A DNA stretch of 64,000 nucleotides, from assembly GCF_902705875.1 (NCBI RefSeq), contig NZ_CACSIK010000001.1, positions 2,193,448-2,257,447 of the forward strand. Direction: 5' to 3'. How positions within the stretch are numbered: position 1 is the first letter of the stretch; each line of letters opens with the position of its first letter. The notes beneath the pieces are model-generated. The model made no database searches, was not told the origin of the DNA, and was given only the letters and a program-made list of their open reading frames with translations. This DNA comes from Zhongshania aliphaticivorans (lineage in GTDB: Bacteria; Pseudomonadota; Gammaproteobacteria; Pseudomonadales; Spongiibacteraceae). Positions 62,291 through 64,000 of the stretch are shown here, in pieces. The position numbers and the translations under genes were made by a program.

Positions 62291-63775
62291 TTACTGCAGT
62301 AGACTTAAGGCGGCCTGAGGAAGCGAATTAGCCTGAGCAAGGATGGCGGTACCAGCTTGCTGCAAGATCTGCGCTTTAGTCAGGTTTGCCGTTTCTGATG
62401 CAAAATCAGCGTCAAGAATACGACCGCGTGATGCAGACAAGTTTTCAGAGATGGTTTGTAAGTTAGTAATAGTAGACTCGAAGCGGTTTTGAACCGCACC
62501 AAAGTCACTGCGACGATCACTTACTGTGGTCAGTGCGGCATCGATTCGACGAATCATGTCGTTTGAATCAGCTACCGTCAGTACGCTACTACCAGACAAG
62601 CTACCTGTCAGAGCCGCGTCAGTCAGTCCCGCTGTTGTTGTAGCCGCAGTACCTGTGAAGGTGACAGCCTCATTTGAAGTGATGGTAAATGTACCGTCAT
62701 CGTTTGCTTCGGCGGTTCCATTGCTTCCAAGCGCAGTGTTAATCGCCACTACCAACTCTTCAGTAGATGCATAGGTACCATCGGCAACCGCCACCGCGTC
62801 AGCATCACCAACTGCAATGCTAAAGTCTCCATCAACAGTCAAACCACCTGCTACAGCAGCGACTAGGTCTTCACCATCAGTGCCTGTAACCGCTGGAAAT
62901 GCTGTCACAGCAGAGTCAGTCGTATTACCATCTGCATCGGCATCAAAGCTGGCAACCGAAACTTCTGTGCCAGCTCCAGTCAATGCACTGGTGATAGTAA
63001 TGTCGTCACCATCATTAGTAACTGCGAAGTCAGCGCCAAGTGCGGTGCCTAAATCAGTCACAAGGTCGTCGATACCACCTGCACCGGAGTAATCTGCAGC
63101 TAAAGTAACAGCCGTTGTAGTTGTACCATCACTTACATCAAAGCTAACAGTTTCTGAACTAAAGTCTGCCAGTAGCGAGGTGGCATCAAACACACCTGAG
63201 CCTGAAGTAGCTGGAACTTCATCGCTGCCAGCCAAACTTACTGAGGTCGCTGTTGCCGTAGCGCCCACTGAATCAAGACGCGTGCTAGAAGACAGGTCTA
63301 GAGTAATTGTCTCACCAACATTGGCACCAATCTGGAACTGGGCATTACCAGTCGAACCATCTAAGATCTTACTGCCGTTAAATGAAGTTTGTGAAGAAAT
63401 ACGATCAATCTCAGACAAACGTTGCTGTACTTCCGCGTCAAGTGCGTTGCGGTCAGAGTCAGAGTTAGTCGCGTTAGCTGACTGTACCGCTAACTCACGA
63501 ATACGCTGAAGGTTGTTGGTCATCTCATCTAGAGCAGACTCACCCGTTTGCGCCAATGAAATACCGTCATTCGCATTTCGTACTGCTTGGTTCAAACCAT
63601 TGATTTGGGTGGTGAAGCGGGTGGAGATGGCCAAACCTGCAGCATCATCTTTCGCGCTATTAATACGCAGACCAGTAGAAAGGCGCTGCAGTGAGGTGTT
63701 CAAAGTTTCTTGCGACTTTTGCAGATTCCGCTGTGCATTTAATGATGCAACATTGGTATTGATGCTTAGTGCCAT
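62291..63775 (-). CDS. fliC: Flagellin
   Basis: A 494-residue filament subunit. The N-terminal ALSINTNVASLNAQRNLQKSQE and C-terminal RGRILDADFASETANLTKAQILQQAGTAILAQANSLPQ conserved D0/D1 domains frame a central variable region (about 180-405) that is rich in Ala, Thr, Asp, Gly and Val and poor in Lys and Arg. I chose the ATG at 63775 with AAGGAGA at seven bases. A strong hairpin follows the gene. Export is helped by FliS. A second flagellin may lie outside the window. Confidence 0.97.
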   Translation of the reverse strand: MALSINTNVASLNAQRNLQKSQETLNTSLQRLSTGLRINSAKDDAAGLAISTRFTTQINGLNQAVRNANDGISLAQTGESALDEMTNNLQRIRELAVQSANATNSDSDRNALDAEVQQRLSEIDRISSQTSFNGSKILDGSTGNAQFQIGANVGETITLDLSSSTRLDSVGATATATSVSLAGSDEVPATSGSGVFDATSLLADFSSETVSFDVSDGTTTTAVTLAADYSGAGGIDDLVTDLGTALGADFAVTNDGDDITITSALTGAGTEVSVASFDADADGNTTDSAVTAFPAVTGTDGEDLVAAVAGGLTVDGDFSIAVGDADAVAVADGTYASTEELVVAINTALGSNGTAEANDDGTFTITSNEAVTFTGTAATTTAGLTDAALTGSLSGSSVLTVADSNDMIRRIDAALTTVSDRRSDFGAVQNRFESTITNLQTISENLSASRGRILDADFASETANLTKAQILQQAGTAILAQANSLPQAALSLLQ

Positions 63776-63985
63776 GGTAAATCTCCTTTCCACTCTATGC
63801 GGTATAAAGACTAAATGTCTTTGATTAAGCACCAGCCTGATTGGCTGTAATTTGCTTTCACCCCATATAACGGTTCATCAATGAAATTCTTTAAATTTAT
63901 TTACTAAGTAGATGTACGCATCTTTCTCCGTAATCACCAGCTAGCTAAGAGCTCCCTTTAATTAGCACTTGCTTCGCTACAGTAT

Positions 63986-63993
63986 TTATCGAC
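63986..63993 (-). promoter_or_regulatory. Possible sigma-28 -10 box of flagellin
   Basis: On the minus strand GTCGATAA matches the FliA -10 consensus GCCGATAA at seven of eight bases. The -35 box would lie beyond the window edge, and the leader would be about 200 bases, so this is tentative. Confidence 0.3.
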
Positions 63994-64000
63994 CCAAAAG

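Noticed and set aside
1..64000. Search for tRNA, rRNA, CRISPR arrays, transposases and attachment sites
   Set aside because: No cloverleaf, rRNA-like stretch, regular spaced repeats or transposase motif was noticed. A dedicated program could still find something I missed by eye.

Overview
The window looks like chromosomal DNA from a marine-type, aerobic to microaerobic, motile gammaproteobacterium. The flagellar gene order resembles Pseudomonas and Cellvibrionales/Spongiibacteraceae-like bacteria: fliD-fliS-fliT, sigma-54 activators, fliE-J, fliK-R, flhB, flhA-flhF-fleN-fliA. An Anr/FNR-type regulator sits beside a cbb3 oxidase operon, and a TonB-linked thiamine operon is present. Assignment below class level is inference. 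I saw no tRNA, rRNA, CRISPR, prophage or insertion sequence.

Region 1 (1-4.5 kb): a partial DUF2061 membrane protein gene behind a perfect 15-bp Fur-type palindrome; an ammonium transporter gene behind a textbook sigma-54 promoter with an upstream NtrC-like site, coupled to an unrecognised gene where glnK would often sit; and a large acyl-CoA dehydrogenase ending in an intrinsic terminator. Region 2 (4.6-7.4 kb): a small secreted Cys-containing protein and an acetyl-CoA hydrolase/transferase family protein, both on the minus strand.

Region 3 (7.5-20 kb, plus strand) is a low-oxygen respiration module: hemerythrin protein, HemN, Anr/FNR regulator, Yip1-family membrane protein, then ccoN-O-Q-P-G-H-I-S and a SafE-like membrane protein. 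FNR-type boxes precede the hemerythrin gene, the Yip1 gene and ccoN, so Anr probably drives its own neighbourhood.

Region 4 (20-24.4 kb, minus) is a three-gene unit of periplasmic PstS-like protein, outer-membrane barrel and membrane PAS-GGDEF-EAL protein, a possible envelope-to-c-di-GMP signalling set. Region 5 (24.7-29.8 kb): type II NADH dehydrogenase, DUF2721 protein, Rieske protein, Lrp/AsnC regulator and leuA. Region 6 (29.8-33.4 kb): a TonB-dependent siderophore receptor with a 10-C homopolymer upstream, coupled to a PepSY-TM protein.

Region 7 (33.4-37.7 kb, minus) is a thiamine acquisition operon under a clear TPP riboswitch: TonB-dependent receptor, a single-domain YkoF/MTH1187-like thiamine-binding protein, a PnuC-family (PnuT-type) transporter and a small-molecule kinase.

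Region 8 (37.8-63.8 kb, minus) is a nearly uninterrupted flagellar cluster, from flagellin down to fliA and a DUF2802 gene. Three features stand out. Both sigma-54 activators lack an N-terminal regulatory domain and there is no fleS kinase gene. The chemotaxis block that usually follows fliA in Pseudomonas-like genomes is absent. Several sigma-54 promoter sequences are visible, two of them with a shared TTTTTTGGC element about 65 bp upstream.
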